Made by a program: the position numbers and the translations under genes. From Bacteroidaceae bacterium (GTDB lineage: Bacteria; Bacteroidota; Bacteroidia; Bacteroidales; Barnesiellaceae_A), in the NCBI GenBank assembly GCA_017522135.1, contig JAFXAB010000001.1:19797-83796 (forward strand): a stretch of DNA of 64,000 nucleotides. The letters run 5' to 3'. Below, one piece after another: positions 54,034 through 63,934 of the stretch (within the stretch, counting starts at the first letter, position 1; every line of letters starts with the position of its first letter). The notes below the pieces were generated by a model. It saw only the letters and a list, made by a program, of their open reading frames with translations. It did no database searches and had not been told where the DNA came from.

Positions 54034-54600
54034 ATGAAGAACTTATATGTGCAACTTTTCACAACATTTGTAAAGATCGGAGCCTTCACTTTTGGTGGCG
54101 GATGGGCTATGATACCCATCATCGAGCGTGAAGTTGTCGACCATCACAAATGGATTAGTCGGGAGGAGTTTCTCGACCAACTTGCCATCACACAATCGTT
54201 GCCGGGCATACTTGCTGTCAATATAGCTGTGTTGATAGGCAATAAGTTGCGTGGTGTTAAGGGTAGTCTGGTCGTTGCTTTGGGCACTATCCTACCCTCT
54301 TTCATCATGATACTGCTCATAGCCATCTTCTTTGCACGCATATACAACAATCCCACGGTAGTGAGTATCTTCAAGGGTATTCGTCCTGCTGTTGTCGCAC
54401 TGATAGTTGTACCGGTACTCACCACTGCCAAGAATGCCCGCATCAATCGTTATACGGTCATCATCCCTATTGCCGTAGCTCTTGCTATATGTTATGGAGG
54501 CCTATCTCCTATACTTTGTATTCTGATGGGTGCTTTGGGTGGCTACCTCTACTACATCATATCCAATAAACATGCTCACAAGAAAGGAGGCCGACAATGA
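54034..54600 (+). CDS. Chromate-transporter-family protein, first half
   Basis: A 188-residue membrane protein of the CHR family in its short (half-size) form: KIGAFTFGGGWAMIPIIERE near residue 14, then DQLAITQSLPGILAVNIAVL. It has five to six membrane helices. Two such genes in tandem replace the single long ChrA; the pair is expected to form one transporter for chromate or a natural anion such as sulfate. The start is the ATG at 54034, since the GTG at 54019 is too close to the -7 box at 54001-54008. Its stop overlaps the next start by 4 nt. Confidence 0.92.
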   Translation: MKNLYVQLFTTFVKIGAFTFGGGWAMIPIIEREVVDHHKWISREEFLDQLAITQSLPGILAVNIAVLIGNKLRGVKGSLVVALGTILPSFIMILLIAIFFARIYNNPTVVSIFKGIRPAVVALIVVPVLTTAKNARINRYTVIIPIAVALAICYGGLSPILCILMGALGGYLYYIISNKHAHKKGGRQ

Positions 54601-55145
54601 TGGTATATGTATCGCTCTTTCTCACCTACCTCAAGATAGGACTCTTTGGCTTTGGCGGTGGATATGCCATGCTCTCACTCATACAACACGAAACCGTAGA
54701 CATCGTACATTGGGGCTGTACCGAGCCATGGCTTACGCAGACGCAATTTACCGACATCGTTGCCATATCGCAAATGACACCCGGCCCTATAGGTATCAAC
54801 AGTGCCACATACATAGGCTACACCGTTACGGGTAGTATATGGGGCTCGATTGTTGCAACGTTGGCTGTGTGTCTGCCCTCGTTCTTGTTGGTACTCTTGG
54901 TGAGCCGACTGATATTGAAAAACAAAGAAAACCCTATCATAAAGAGTATCTTCAGAGGTCTGCGCCCGATAGCTGTAGGTTTGATAGCTTCGGCGGCATT
55001 GTTATTGATGAATAAGGAAAATTTTTCCGACACTACATATAGCATAGCCATCGCAGTTGCATCTTTTATACTCACCTACTATATCAAGTTACACCCCATA
55101 TTTGTTATCATACTTGCCGGCATTGCCGGATACATAATATATTGA
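54597..55145 (+). CDS. Chromate-transporter-family protein, second half
   Basis: A 182-residue partner of the preceding gene with the same family signature (YLKIGLFGFGGGYAMLSLIQ, then DIVAISQMTPGPIGINSATY) and five to six membrane helices. The 4-nt ATGA overlap indicates translational coupling and fixed stoichiometry. Folylpolyglutamate synthase follows after 1 nt. The natural anion is unknown; chromate resistance is only the name-giving activity. Confidence 0.92.
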   Translation: MMVYVSLFLTYLKIGLFGFGGGYAMLSLIQHETVDIVHWGCTEPWLTQTQFTDIVAISQMTPGPIGINSATYIGYTVTGSIWGSIVATLAVCLPSFLLVLLVSRLILKNKENPIIKSIFRGLRPIAVGLIASAALLLMNKENFSDTTYSIAIAVASFILTYYIKLHPIFVIILAGIAGYIIY

Positions 55146-55146
55146 T

Positions 55147-56436
55147 ATGAAAAGTTACGAAGCACTTATCGAAGAGTTATATAATCGCTTTCCTGCCTTT
55201 CAACAGGTAGGTGCAGGAGCTTACAAACCGGGATTGGAAAATGCCGAAGCATTGGATGCACACTTTGGTCATCCGCACCGCTCGTTCCGCACTATACACG
55301 TAGGTGGTACCAATGGCAAAGGCTCTACCTCACATACCTTGGCTGCCATCTTACAAAAGAGTAACTATCGTGTAGGACTCTACACCTCGCCCCACTTGGC
55401 CGACTTTCGCGAGCGCATACGCATCAACGGCGAGATGATTCCACGTGAAGAGGTTGAGCGTTTTCTCACCCAACACAGCGACGAAGCCTTTGCTTTCCGC
55501 CCCTCTTTCTTCGAGCTTACTACATTCTTGGCATTCAGCTATTTTGCCTCGCAAAAGGTCGATGTGGCTATTATCGAGGTAGGTTTGGGCGGCAGATTGG
55601 ATACTACCAATGTCATTACCCCCGATATGAGTATCATTACCAATATCAGCCTCGACCACGTAGCACTCTTGGGACACGACCTCCCCTCTATTGCTCGCGA
55701 AAAGGCCGGTATCATCAAGCCCGATATTCCGGCTATCATTGGTGAAGCCGAGGGTGATGTAAAATCCGTATTCAGACAACGAGCCGACGAGGTGGGTGCT
55801 CCCATCCTCTTTGCCCAAGAGTGCAACAATATGACAAGTGCAACACCCATGCGTGGAGGATGGCTATATACCGATACTCTCGCCGGCGACATTTGGGGTG
55901 AATTGGGCGGACTGTGTCAGGAAAAAAATGCGGCAACCATCCTCACTGCCGTTACCGAACTACGAAACAGAGGTTACGACATACCCGACGAGGCTATACG
56001 CGAGGGTTTTGCCCATGTCACAACACTCACAGGCTTGCAAGGTCGCTGGCAAAAACTTGCCGATGCCCCTCTCACCATTTGCGACACAGGGCACAACATA
56101 GGTGGCATGCAATACATAGCCCAACAATTGAGCGAAACACCTTGTCGCAACTTGCGCATCGTGCTGGGAATGGTCAACGACAAAGATATATCGGGAGTAC
56201 TCTCTCTGCTACCTCGCGATGCACAATACTACTTTACACAAGCATCGGTAGCCCGTGCACTATCGGCTCATGAGGTAGCCGCGATTGCCACAAAATATGG
56301 ATTGCAAGGCAACTGCTATGACAATGTAGCCACTGCCTATGCCGCTGCTCAAAGCGATGCTTGCGAAGACGACCTGATTTTTGTAGGAGGTAGCACATTC
56401 GTAGTTGCCGACCTTATCAAGCAACTATCGGAATAA
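55147..56436 (+). CDS. folC: Folylpolyglutamate synthase/dihydrofolate synthase
   Basis: A Mur-ligase-fold ATP enzyme adding glutamate to dihydropteroate and to folates. The P-loop is GTNGKGSTSHTL near residue 53; other family marks are VGLYTSPHLADFRERIRING, EVGLGGRLDTTNV and DTGHNIGGMQYI. It is complete at 429 residues. It lies 1 nt behind the transporter pair and is convergent with the merR-like gene (7 nt apart), with no room for a terminator. Confidence 0.95.
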   Translation: MKSYEALIEELYNRFPAFQQVGAGAYKPGLENAEALDAHFGHPHRSFRTIHVGGTNGKGSTSHTLAAILQKSNYRVGLYTSPHLADFRERIRINGEMIPREEVERFLTQHSDEAFAFRPSFFELTTFLAFSYFASQKVDVAIIEVGLGGRLDTTNVITPDMSIITNISLDHVALLGHDLPSIAREKAGIIKPDIPAIIGEAEGDVKSVFRQRADEVGAPILFAQECNNMTSATPMRGGWLYTDTLAGDIWGELGGLCQEKNAATILTAVTELRNRGYDIPDEAIREGFAHVTTLTGLQGRWQKLADAPLTICDTGHNIGGMQYIAQQLSETPCRNLRIVLGMVNDKDISGVLSLLPRDAQYYFTQASVARALSAHEVAAIATKYGLQGNCYDNVATAYAAAQSDACEDDLIFVGGSTFVVADLIKQLSE

Positions 56437-56443
56437 CAAGGAT

Positions 56444-56800
56444 TTATCGCGTAGTGATTACACGGTCGAGTTCATCTATCATACCCAACAACTCGCCGCG
56501 TATCTCTTCGAGACGATGTATCACCTCTTGCTTGCTCACCTCTGCGCCACGTCGACGACGCAACAAGCGTTTCACACCATCTATGGTGTGCCCCTCCTCT
56601 TTTACCAAACGATATACCAAACGAAGCTCCTCAATATCGGTAGCCGAATATTTGCGTGTACCGCCTTGACTCTTGCGAGGACTCACTGTGGGCAGTTCTT
56701 TTTCCCAATATCGCAAGGTCGATGCCGGTACACCCAGCATATTCGATACTTCACTTATCGAATAGTACATTTTCTTGGCCGATACGATTTTCTCACTCAT
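56444..56800 (-). CDS. MerR-family transcriptional regulator
   Basis: A 118-residue regulator with a winged helix-turn-helix (YYSISEVSNMLGVPASTLRY, about residues 12-31, followed by WEKELP) and a short coiled coil for dimerisation, but no effector-binding domain. The ATG at 56800 is chosen over the GTG at 56806. The type with the RYWEKELPTVSP motif is close to the MlrA/CarA-like N-terminal group and very common in Bacteroidota. It follows the M23 gene by 11 nt, so both are transcribed from the promoter at 57881. Target genes are unknown. Confidence 0.9.
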   Translation of the reverse strand: MSEKIVSAKKMYYSISEVSNMLGVPASTLRYWEKELPTVSPRKSQGGTRKYSATDIEELRLVYRLVKEEGHTIDGVKRLLRRRRGAEVSKQEVIHRLEEIRGELLGMIDELDRVITTR

Positions 56801-56811
56801 ACTCACTCTTT

Positions 56812-57765
56812 TTATTGATTGGAAGCCTCCTGTATCATGCGATCATACTCCTCGGGCGTGAGGTCAAGGAAAAAGTAATTAATGGGGTCTATGGTATGTC
56901 CGCGATATATTACCTCGTAGTGCAAATGAGCTCCGGTGCTTTTACCCGAACTTCCTACCTGCCCTATCTGTTGTCCTCTATTCACGGTCTGACCCTTTTT
57001 CACATCTATCTTGTGCAGATGCGCATAACGGGTTACATATCCATACCCATGATCAAGGTCTATAACACGACCATAACCCTGCTTCCAGCCGGTAAATGTC
57101 ACTACAGCATCTCCCGTTGCATACACAGGCACACCGCGATTGGCACTGAAGTCTATTCCATCGTGATAAGTGCGACGACCGCTGATAGGGTCTATACGCC
57201 AACCATAGGTCGATGCTATGCGCTTCAAGTCCTTGTCTCTTACTGGCTGTATTGCAGGCACATGCTTGAGCCTATCTTCTTGTTGATGTGCCAAGTCGAC
57301 CAACTCATTGAACGAATAATCCTGCACATACAGGTTGCGCGAGAGCTTATCAACCTGACGAGTTACAGTTGTCACCAATCGGCCATTCGACATATTCATC
57401 AACTCGGCATAACGAGCTGCATTGTCTATACCGGCATCGCGCACTTTGCGACCTATCGGGTCGGCCTGCATCACGACACGATACAGATTGTCATCGCGAT
57501 GTTCTATATCTTCAAGCACTGCGAGTGCATCATCGACCTTGCGCGATAGAATGTTATACTTGGCTTGCAATTGCTCGTTTTCGAGTCGCAGATACTCATC
57601 GTGCGGCGAACCAAAGAAAAAGTACACAACCGATATGAGAATTGCACCCATGACAAAACTGCCAAACAGCACCCATATTATCAATGGCCAACTACGACGT
57701 GACCACCTTACAGGCTCATACGTATTGGTCTCATTATTAAATATATAATACTGTTTCTTGCTCAT
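56812..57765 (-). CDS. M23-family (LytM) peptidoglycan metallopeptidase
   Basis: A 317-residue envelope protein with one N-terminal membrane helix (about 28-52), a coiled coil (about 58-90) and a C-terminal LytM domain (about 190-300). Zinc ligands are in YHDGIDFS (HxxxD) and AHLHYE (HxH), with the catalytic His in YVTRYAHLHKI. It is therefore probably an active D,D-endopeptidase acting on peptidoglycan cross-links in the periplasm, or a divisome-associated activator. It is divergent from alaS and forms an operon with the MerR gene. The 5' leader has a 10-bp inverted repeat. Confidence 0.93.
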   Translation of the reverse strand: MSKKQYYIFNNETNTYEPVRWSRRSWPLIIWVLFGSFVMGAILISVVYFFFGSPHDEYLRLENEQLQAKYNILSRKVDDALAVLEDIEHRDDNLYRVVMQADPIGRKVRDAGIDNAARYAELMNMSNGRLVTTVTRQVDKLSRNLYVQDYSFNELVDLAHQQEDRLKHVPAIQPVRDKDLKRIASTYGWRIDPISGRRTYHDGIDFSANRGVPVYATGDAVVTFTGWKQGYGRVIDLDHGYGYVTRYAHLHKIDVKKGQTVNRGQQIGQVGSSGKSTGAHLHYEVIYRGHTIDPINYFFLDLTPEEYDRMIQEASNQ

Positions 57766-57784
57766 TATTTGTTACAATTTCGAC

Positions 57785-57831
57785 AAGTATTGCACATATA
57801 AAAATAAAAAAAACGCCTCTTTGCAATACTT
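57785..57831 (-). repeat. 10-bp inverted repeat in the M23 leader
   Basis: AAGTATTGCA (57785-57794) and TGCAATACTT (57822-57831), separated by 27 nt that include an A-run. Inside the transcribed leader of the M23 gene, 20 nt before its start, it could sequester the start region or bind a dimeric regulator. Confidence 0.45.
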
Positions 57832-57850
57832 TTTTACCGGTATATAGGTG

Positions 57851-57881
57851 CAAAATTAATATTTTGGGTTATTTTTGCAAA
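57851..57881 (-). promoter_or_regulatory. Consensus promoter of the M23-merR operon
   Basis: On the minus strand TTTG (57881-57878), exactly 19 nt, TAATTTTG (57858-57851). Confidence 0.7.
57870..57877 (+). promoter_or_regulatory. -7 element of alaS, overlapping the divergent promoter
   Basis: TATTTTTG fits TAnnTTTG and directly abuts the -33 box of the divergent M23 promoter, so the two promoters occupy the same DNA. It is about 98 nt before the alaS start. Confidence 0.5.
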
Positions 57882-57974
57882 CTGTTTTCTAAAATATTAA
57901 TTGTATCGCACGATTATTAATGATCGCGATAGGTAAAAAAGGAGAATATAAAAACAATAAATTGAACGTAAAAT

Positions 57975-60599
57975 ATGCTTACTGCAAAAGAAATCAGAGA
58001 ATCCTTCAAGGAATTTTTCCGCTCTAAGGAGCACCAAATTGTTCCTTCGGCTCCTATGGTTATCAAAGACGACCCCACGTTGATGTTTACCAATGCCGGT
58101 ATGAACCAATTCAAAGACATCATTTTGGGTAACGTACCCATCAAGTATCCCCGTGTAGCCGACTCGCAAAAGTGTCTGCGTGTAAGTGGTAAGCACAACG
58201 ACTTGGAAGAGGTTGGACACGACACATACCACCACACCATGTTCGAGATGTTGGGCAACTGGTCGTTTGGCGATTACTTCAAGAAAGAGGCTATCGACTG
58301 GGCTTGGGAGTATTTGATCGACGTACTTAAACTCGACCCCAACCGCATATATGCCACCGTATTTGAAGGCTATGAGCCCGAAGGTCTTGAGCGCGACAAT
58401 GAAGCTGCCGGATATTGGGAGAAACACCTTCCCGCCGACCACATCATCAACGGCAATCGCAAAGACAACTTCTGGGAAATGGGCGACACAGGCCCTTGTG
58501 GTCCTTGTTCGGAGATTCACATCGACTTGCGTAGCGATGAAGAACGCGCTGCTGTAGACGGTCGTGAACTTGTCAACCAAAGCAACCCCCAAGTGATTGA
58601 GATATGGAACCTCGTGTTTATGCAATACAACCGCAAGGCCGATGGCTCATTGGAAGGTCTCCCCGCCAAGGTTATCGACACCGGTATGGGATTTGAGCGT
58701 CTTTGCATGGCTTTGCAAGGCAAGACATCAAACTACGACACCGATGTATTCCAACCCATCATCCGTGTTATCGGCGAGATGTGTGGCAAGAAGTATGGCG
58801 ACAACGCACAAGACGACGTGGCCATGCGTGTTATTGCCGACCACATCCGCACCATTGCATTCTCTATTACCGATGGTCAGCTCCCCTCTAATGCCAAGGC
58901 CGGTTACGTTATACGTCGCATCTTGCGTCGTGCTGTTCGCTACGGTTACACATTCTTGGGTCAACGACAAGCATTCATGTATCGCCTCATCGATATCCTC
59001 ATCGACACCATGGGCGATGCTTACCTCGAATTACCCGCTCAACGCGACCTCGTTGCCAAGGTTATCAAGGAAGAGGAAGACGCCTTCTTGCGCACACTCG
59101 AGACAGGTATCCGTCTGCTCGACAAGGTTATGGCCGATACTCGTGCCGCCGGCAAGAGTGTCATCAACGGTAAGGATGCCTTTACCCTCTACGACACCTA
59201 CGGCTTCCCTCTCGACCTCACCGAGCTTATCCTCAAGGAGCACGACATGAGCGTCAACATCGACGAGTTTAACGCCGAGATGCAACAACAAAAGGATCGC
59301 GCCCGTAATGCCGCTGCCATCGAGGCCGGCGACTGGGTAACATTGCGCGAAGGCGAGCCCGAGTTTGTAGGCTACGACTTCACCGAATGTGATGCCGAAA
59401 TCTTGCGCTATCGCAAGGTAAAACAAAAAAATCAAGAATTCTACCAAATAGTACTCGACCGCACCCCCTTCTATGCCGAAATGGGTGGACAGGTAGGCGA
59501 TTGTGGTACACTCACCAATGGCGAGGAGGTAATCACTATCGACAACACCAAGCGCGAGAACAACTTGGCTATCCACATCAGCAAGAAGTTGCCCCAAGAT
59601 GTTACAGCCACCTTCCGCGCCGCCATCAACAAAGAGGCTCGCTTGGCTACTTCATGCAACCACTCGGCCACACACTTGTTGCACGAAGCTTTGCGCGAAG
59701 TACTCGGCTCACACGTTGAGCAAAAGGGATCATACGTATCGCCCGACTCATTGCGATTTGACTTCTCGCACTTCCAAAAGGTTACCGACGAGGAGTTGCG
59801 TCAAGTTGAGCGCATAGCCAACGCCAAGGTGCGCATGGCAATGCCTCTCGACGAGCACCGCAACATGCCCATTGCCGAGGCTCGCGCCATGGGTGCTATG
59901 GCTCTCTTCGGCGAGAAGTATGGCGACGAAGTACGTGTAGTACGCTTCGGCTCATCGGTTGAGTTGTGTGGTGGTACTCACGTTGCCAACACCGGTAACA
60001 TAGGTATGATACGCATCATCAGCGAAAGCTCTATTGCAGCCGGTATTCGTCGCATTGAGGCCATTACAGGTAGCAAGGTCGAGGAGATGATGAATGAAAT
60101 GGATGGTACAGTAAAACAAATACGCTCGTTGTTCAACAACGCTGCCAACATCATACAAACCATCGAAAAGTCGCTCAACGAGAGCAGCGAGTTGCGTCAA
60201 CAAGTCGACATGTTCACCAAGGAGCGCACACTCACCATTAAGGAAAAATTGGTCAAGAATGCCACTATCGAGAACGATATCAAGGTTATTGCCTACACAG
60301 GCCCCATGTTGCCCGAGGTAGCCAAGGATATTGCCTTCATGTTGCGTGGCGAGATTACCGAGCGCATGGCATTCATTGCCGCTACATACAAAGAGGGCGA
60401 GAACAAACCCTTGCTCACCGTAATGCTCAGCGACGACCTTGTAGCCGGTGGCAAGAACGCATCGCAAATCGTGCGCGAGTCGGCTCGCCTCATCCAAGGC
60501 GGTGGCGGTGGTCAACCCTACTTTGCACAAGCCGGTGGTAAAGACGCATCGAAACTCAAAGACGCCCTCGACAAAATGCACGAAATGGTTGTAGCATAA
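57975..60599 (+). CDS. alaS: Alanyl-tRNA synthetase
   Basis: A class II aminoacyl-tRNA synthetase charging tRNA(Ala). The aminoacylation domain has the class II motifs ([35 protein letters not shown]). The editing domain has the zinc site [13 protein letters not shown] and CGGTH near residue 668. The C-terminal C-Ala domain ends [16 protein letters not shown]. It is complete at 874 residues, the family length. Codon use is strongly biased (many GCC, CTC, GAC), as expected for a highly expressed gene. It is monocistronic, with a strong terminator. Confidence 0.97.
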   Translation: MLTAKEIRESFKEFFRSKEHQIVPSAPMVIKDDPTLMFTNAGMNQFKDIILGNVPIKYPRVADSQKCLRVSGKHNDLEEVGHDTYHHTMFEMLGNWSFGDYFKKEAIDWAWEYLIDVLKLDPNRIYATVFEGYEPEGLERDNEAAGYWEKHLPADHIINGNRKDNFWEMGDTGPCGPCSEIHIDLRSDEERAAVDGRELVNQSNPQVIEIWNLVFMQYNRKADGSLEGLPAKVIDTGMGFERLCMALQGKTSNYDTDVFQPIIRVIGEMCGKKYGDNAQDDVAMRVIADHIRTIAFSITDGQLPSNAKAGYVIRRILRRAVRYGYTFLGQRQAFMYRLIDILIDTMGDAYLELPAQRDLVAKVIKEEEDAFLRTLETGIRLLDKVMADTRAAGKSVINGKDAFTLYDTYGFPLDLTELILKEHDMSVNIDEFNAEMQQQKDRARNAAAIEAGDWVTLREGEPEFVGYDFTECDAEILRYRKVKQKNQEFYQIVLDRTPFYAEMGGQVGDCGTLTNGEEVITIDNTKRENNLAIHISKKLPQDVTATFRAAINKEARLATSCNHSATHLLHEALREVLGSHVEQKGSYVSPDSLRFDFSHFQKVTDEELRQVERIANAKVRMAMPLDEHRNMPIAEARAMGAMALFGEKYGDEVRVVRFGSSVELCGGTHVANTGNIGMIRIISESSIAAGIRRIEAITGSKVEEMMNEMDGTVKQIRSLFNNAANIIQTIEKSLNESSELRQQVDMFTKERTLTIKEKLVKNATIENDIKVIAYTGPMLPEVAKDIAFMLRGEITERMAFIAATYKEGENKPLLTVMLSDDLVAGGKNASQIVRESARLIQGGGGGQPYFAQAGGKDASKLKDALDKMHEMVVA

Positions 60600-60619
60600 C
60601 AACCATTTATCATCCATAC

Positions 60620-60654
60620 AACAATGCCACCCGCGAAAAGCGGGTGGCGTTGTT
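60620..60654 (+). terminator. Terminator of alaS
   Basis: A 15-bp stem (60620-60634 with 60640-60654, one wobble) with a GAAAA loop, 21 nt after the stop, ending in a T-rich stretch. Confidence 0.82.
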
Positions 60655-60718
60655 ATTATACTCCGGCTGTTTATTATCCACAGAATTTGCGGTTAATTGC
60701 CTGTATATCATAAAGAAC

Positions 60719-60751
60719 GAGGAGGTATCTCTCGGCTTGAGACACCTCCTC
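60719..60751 (-). terminator. Terminator of the CBM26/LRR gene
   Basis: A 13-bp stem with one mismatch (60719-60731 with 60739-60751), 20 nt after the stop of the minus-strand gene; the T-tract is weak. Confidence 0.6.
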
Positions 60752-60770
60752 ATCCTTATATAGTTTTATT

Positions 60771-63611
60771 CTACAAAACAACCTTGCGAGTTGTGCCATT
60801 TACTTGCACAAGATATACTCCCGGCGCAAGTACCACAGTCGGTAGGTCCTCGACATTGGTACGTTGCTGCAACACACCACCTATGGTGTATATGGTAACA
60901 ACGGCATTGTCTTCTACACCATTTATAGTTACTGAACCATTCTCTACAATTACATGCCAACTATCGTTCACAACATTTTCAATGCCCGAGATATCGCCTA
61001 CAATCGAATAGAAATCTTTCCAATAGGTCGCCTTGGCATATACATCGGCGTAATCCTTGGGAGTGTGCAATGTTGCAACACTTGCAACAGCATTGGTAAA
61101 GGTACTCTCGCTTATGGTGGGAGGTACAAGAGCGTGGGTATAGACATCGCGCAATGATGAGCAGTTTTCAAAGCACCAATTACCCATCTCTTGCAATGTT
61201 GCGGGCAGGGTTATTGAGGGCAGACTCGAACAGCTCCAAAATACCTCATCGCACATTACGGCAAGATTTTCGCTCAGTGTAACCGAAACAAGGCTCTCGC
61301 AACGAGAGAATGTGTAGTTGCCCAAGCGAGTTACACCGTTGCCTATAACGGCCGACTTCAAGCCTGTACAGCCCCAAAAGGCCTCATCGCCCAACGACTC
61401 TACGCTATTGGGAAGAACAATCGACTCCAGGCTTGTGCAACGCGAGAAGGCATAGTCGCCTATCTCGGCCACGCGCTCACCTATGGTTATCTGCTTCAAC
61501 GCATCACATCCCCAGAAGGCCGACACACCCAACTTGGTGACATTATTGGGCACAACCACCGATTGCACGCCTGTAGTACTGAATGCATGTTCATTTATCG
61601 ACTTCAAAGACTCGGGAAGCTCTACCGAAGTGAGATTTTTCATTCCATAGCACAAAGCTGCAGGGATGCTCTCCACCTTGGCACCAAAGACAAATCGGTC
61701 TACCTTAGAGCCCTCATTGGTTGTGACTCCAAAGGGCATATAAAAATTGCCATTCTCGTCGACATAAGTGCTACAATTGACAGCATTCCACTCTATTGAT
61801 GTGAGGTTGGTACAATCTTGGAATGCACTTGCACCTATCGAGGTCAAGTATTCGGGGATGGCAACTGAGGTAAGCGATGTACAATTCAAGAATGCACCCA
61901 TACCTATTGTTGTAAGGTTCGAGCCAAGCTCTATGGACTTGAGCGCAACACAGTCGGCAAAGGCATAATCGCCAATGACATAAAGATTGGCCAACATATT
62001 CACCTCTTCAAGAGCCGTACAGTAAGAAAATGCCGAGCTACCTATCGTTTGCACGGCGGCAGGTATTGTTACCGACTTCAAGTTGGTCATATTGGCACAC
62101 AATGCAGTGGGTATAATCATAACCGATTCACCAAAAATCATTTCGCTTACACTACATTTTCTATCGGCATAGTTTAAGAAGGGCGGATACATATTCAGTA
62201 TACCATCTACCACCTCGGTGTATGTATAGGCATATATAGCGTTCCACACCACTTTGGTGAGTGATGTACAACCATCAAAGGCATTGCGACCTACTTTCTT
62301 GATAAAAGTAGGGATCGTCACAGCAGTGAGTTGATCGCTGTTGGCAAATGCATAGTCGGCAATACTATCGACAAAGTATGTTTCGCCATCATATACAATG
62401 GTTTCGGGTATAACCACTTCACCGCTATAACTAAGGCCTGATGCACGAGCTACAACCTCTACACTGGGAGTCATACCAAAACCATCTTTCGATACCACTG
62501 TATAGGCAATATTATCAACCTCAATATTCAGGAAATTCTCAAAGTGCATTCCATTGGTAAAGGTAAGGTCGGCTGTTTGATTGCCTGCACCACCGCTACC
62601 ATTGTTGAATATAATCATGGGCTTTACAAAGTCGTAGGTAGTAGTAAAGCTATACTCCCACACACAATTTCCAAGCCTTTTCATCACTGTGCCGGGCCAA
62701 CTACCCAAGATTTCTTTGTTGTTTTGTCCCTCATCCCACATATAAACATACATGTCGTCACCTGTAAAGGCTGTATTGTGGAATGTTGCCTTCCATCGGT
62801 ACAATTGAGTACCATGCTCTACGATAGATGTAAACTCATTCCAGAACGGTGCACTCTTGTATGTGTCGACACTTCCGGCCGGAACATATATGGGTACACT
62901 TCTATCTACACCATAAAAAGAGCTTTCGTATATTGTAGGTGGAGTTGCCGACTCCATAACAATAGCATTCAAGGCATTATTATAGAAAAACGCACTATAA
63001 TCTATGGTCTTTACACTCGAGGGTATGGTTACCGAAACAAGCTCATTACAATCCTCAAATGTGCGACGGCCTATCGATACCACCGAATAAGTTTCGTTGC
63101 GGTAGGTGATGGTCGAGGGTATCACAACATCGCCACTATACTCACCCATGTACTCATAGGCATTGCGACCCTTGAAGGTCATCACTACGGTTTTGTCGAC
63201 ATCGTTCAACAAGGCATAATAGATACCATCTACAAGTATCTCTTCAATAATATATGTTTTGTTGTTTACAAATTCAAGGTCTATCGATTGATGGGTTTCG
63301 CCATTGCTAAAGATAACCATTGGTGTCACCAAGTCATAGTCGGTTGTGAAAGAATACTCCCACAAGCCATCGTCATTATGTGTCATAGGAGCACCGGGCC
63401 ATGCCCCCATCAACGGCCCACCGATACCGGCATCCCACATATATATATACATCTGGTCGCCATCAAACATCTTATTGTCAAAATAAGCTGTCCAAGTATA
63501 CTCACCATTGGCACTCGATGTAGAGGGAACTCCACCATAGGCAAGCATAAAGCTGAAGCTGCACAACAAACACATCATTGCGACAACTTTCGATAGTAGA
63601 TTTTTCTTCAT
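60771..63611 (-). CDS. Surface protein with two CBM26-like modules, BspA-type LRRs and T9SS-like tail
   Basis: A 946-residue exported protein. I start it at the ATG at 63611 (MKKNLLSKVVAMMCLLCSFS, signal peptide). Residues about 38-110 and 265-340 are two starch-binding CBM26-like modules, with MYIYMWDAG...GAWPGAPM and MYVYMWDEG...GSWPGTVM plus VIFSNGETHQS and IIFNNGSG. LRR_5/BspA repeats lie between them and in a long array from about 370 to 870 (e.g. ITIGERVAEIGDYAFSRCTS). The last about 65 residues (VVTIYTIGGVLQQR to VYLVQVNGTTRKVVL) form a type A sorting domain for T9SS. It is likely to sit on the cell surface and bind alpha-glucan and/or host or bacterial ligands; no catalytic domain is present. 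Confidence 0.9.
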   Translation of the reverse strand: MKKNLLSKVVAMMCLLCSFSFMLAYGGVPSTSSANGEYTWTAYFDNKMFDGDQMYIYMWDAGIGGPLMGAWPGAPMTHNDDGLWEYSFTTDYDLVTPMVIFSNGETHQSIDLEFVNNKTYIIEEILVDGIYYALLNDVDKTVVMTFKGRNAYEYMGEYSGDVVIPSTITYRNETYSVVSIGRRTFEDCNELVSVTIPSSVKTIDYSAFFYNNALNAIVMESATPPTIYESSFYGVDRSVPIYVPAGSVDTYKSAPFWNEFTSIVEHGTQLYRWKATFHNTAFTGDDMYVYMWDEGQNNKEILGSWPGTVMKRLGNCVWEYSFTTTYDFVKPMIIFNNGSGGAGNQTADLTFTNGMHFENFLNIEVDNIAYTVVSKDGFGMTPSVEVVARASGLSYSGEVVIPETIVYDGETYFVDSIADYAFANSDQLTAVTIPTFIKKVGRNAFDGCTSLTKVVWNAIYAYTYTEVVDGILNMYPPFLNYADRKCSVSEMIFGESVMIIPTALCANMTNLKSVTIPAAVQTIGSSAFSYCTALEEVNMLANLYVIGDYAFADCVALKSIELGSNLTTIGMGAFLNCTSLTSVAIPEYLTSIGASAFQDCTNLTSIEWNAVNCSTYVDENGNFYMPFGVTTNEGSKVDRFVFGAKVESIPAALCYGMKNLTSVELPESLKSINEHAFSTTGVQSVVVPNNVTKLGVSAFWGCDALKQITIGERVAEIGDYAFSRCTSLESIVLPNSVESLGDEAFWGCTGLKSAVIGNGVTRLGNYTFSRCESLVSVTLSENLAVMCDEVFWSCSSLPSITLPATLQEMGNWCFENCSSLRDVYTHALVPPTISESTFTNAVASVATLHTPKDYADVYAKATYWKDFYSIVGDISGIENVVNDSWHVIVENGSVTINGVEDNAVVTIYTIGGVLQQRTNVEDLPTVVLAPGVYLVQVNGTTRKVVL

Positions 63612-63690
63612 AGGTATATAGAATTTGTTATAAATAATATATAATTTGCTCTGCAACGGGATTTTTATTTAATATCTATATTTTTACAGA

Positions 63691-63722
63691 CAAATATAAT
63701 AACAGACTGTAATTTACACAAG
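63691..63722 (-). promoter_or_regulatory. Promoter of the CBM26/LRR gene
   Basis: On the minus strand CTTG (63722-63719), 20 nt, TATATTTG (63698-63691). This gives an 80-nt leader before the ATG at 63611, so the in-frame codons upstream of it are in the leader. Confidence 0.6.
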
Positions 63723-63763
63723 TTTTTAAGCAACAATTTCACATTTGCGATAGGATAAAAGAC

Positions 63764-63795
63764 AAAAAAGGTGCACCTCGGCGAGGTGCACCTTT
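63764..63795 (-). terminator. Terminator of the 34-residue ORF unit
   Basis: A perfect 13-bp stem (63767-63779 with 63783-63795, GGC loop) followed on the minus strand by six Ts. Confidence 0.85.
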
Positions 63796-63821
63796 GCTAT
63801 AGTACAATGTATGTTGTTTTA

Positions 63822-63926
63822 TCAGATACAGAGGTCTTTCTTCATAGCCTCGATCTTCTCATCACCAAGGAGTGTACTCTCAAACGACTCCTCTGCATCT
63901 ATCTTATGTGGTACAAACTCATTCAT
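63822..63926 (-). CDS. 34-residue small protein in its own transcription unit
   Basis: ATG at 63926, MNEFVPHKIDAEESFESTLL onwards, TGA at 63822. It is acidic, hydrophilic, has no signal peptide or membrane helix and resembles no family I know. A TACCTTTG -7 box lies only 8 nt upstream of the ATG, so the mRNA would be leaderless or nearly so, and a strong terminator follows 26 nt after the stop. That complete unit is the main support for it being real. It could also be a small RNA gene with a chance frame. Confidence 0.5.
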   Translation of the reverse strand: MNEFVPHKIDAEESFESTLLGDEKIEAMKKDLCI

Positions 63927-63934
63927 AACGGTAG

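Noticed and set aside
54034..55145. Split chromate transporter as a broken gene
   Set aside because: Two half-size CHR proteins with an ATGA overlap are a normal form of the family, each with its own signature.
62544..63596. 350-codon open frame on the plus strand inside the CBM26/LRR gene
   Set aside because: It is antisense to a protein with clear domains; its translation is Cys/His/Ile-rich without family features.
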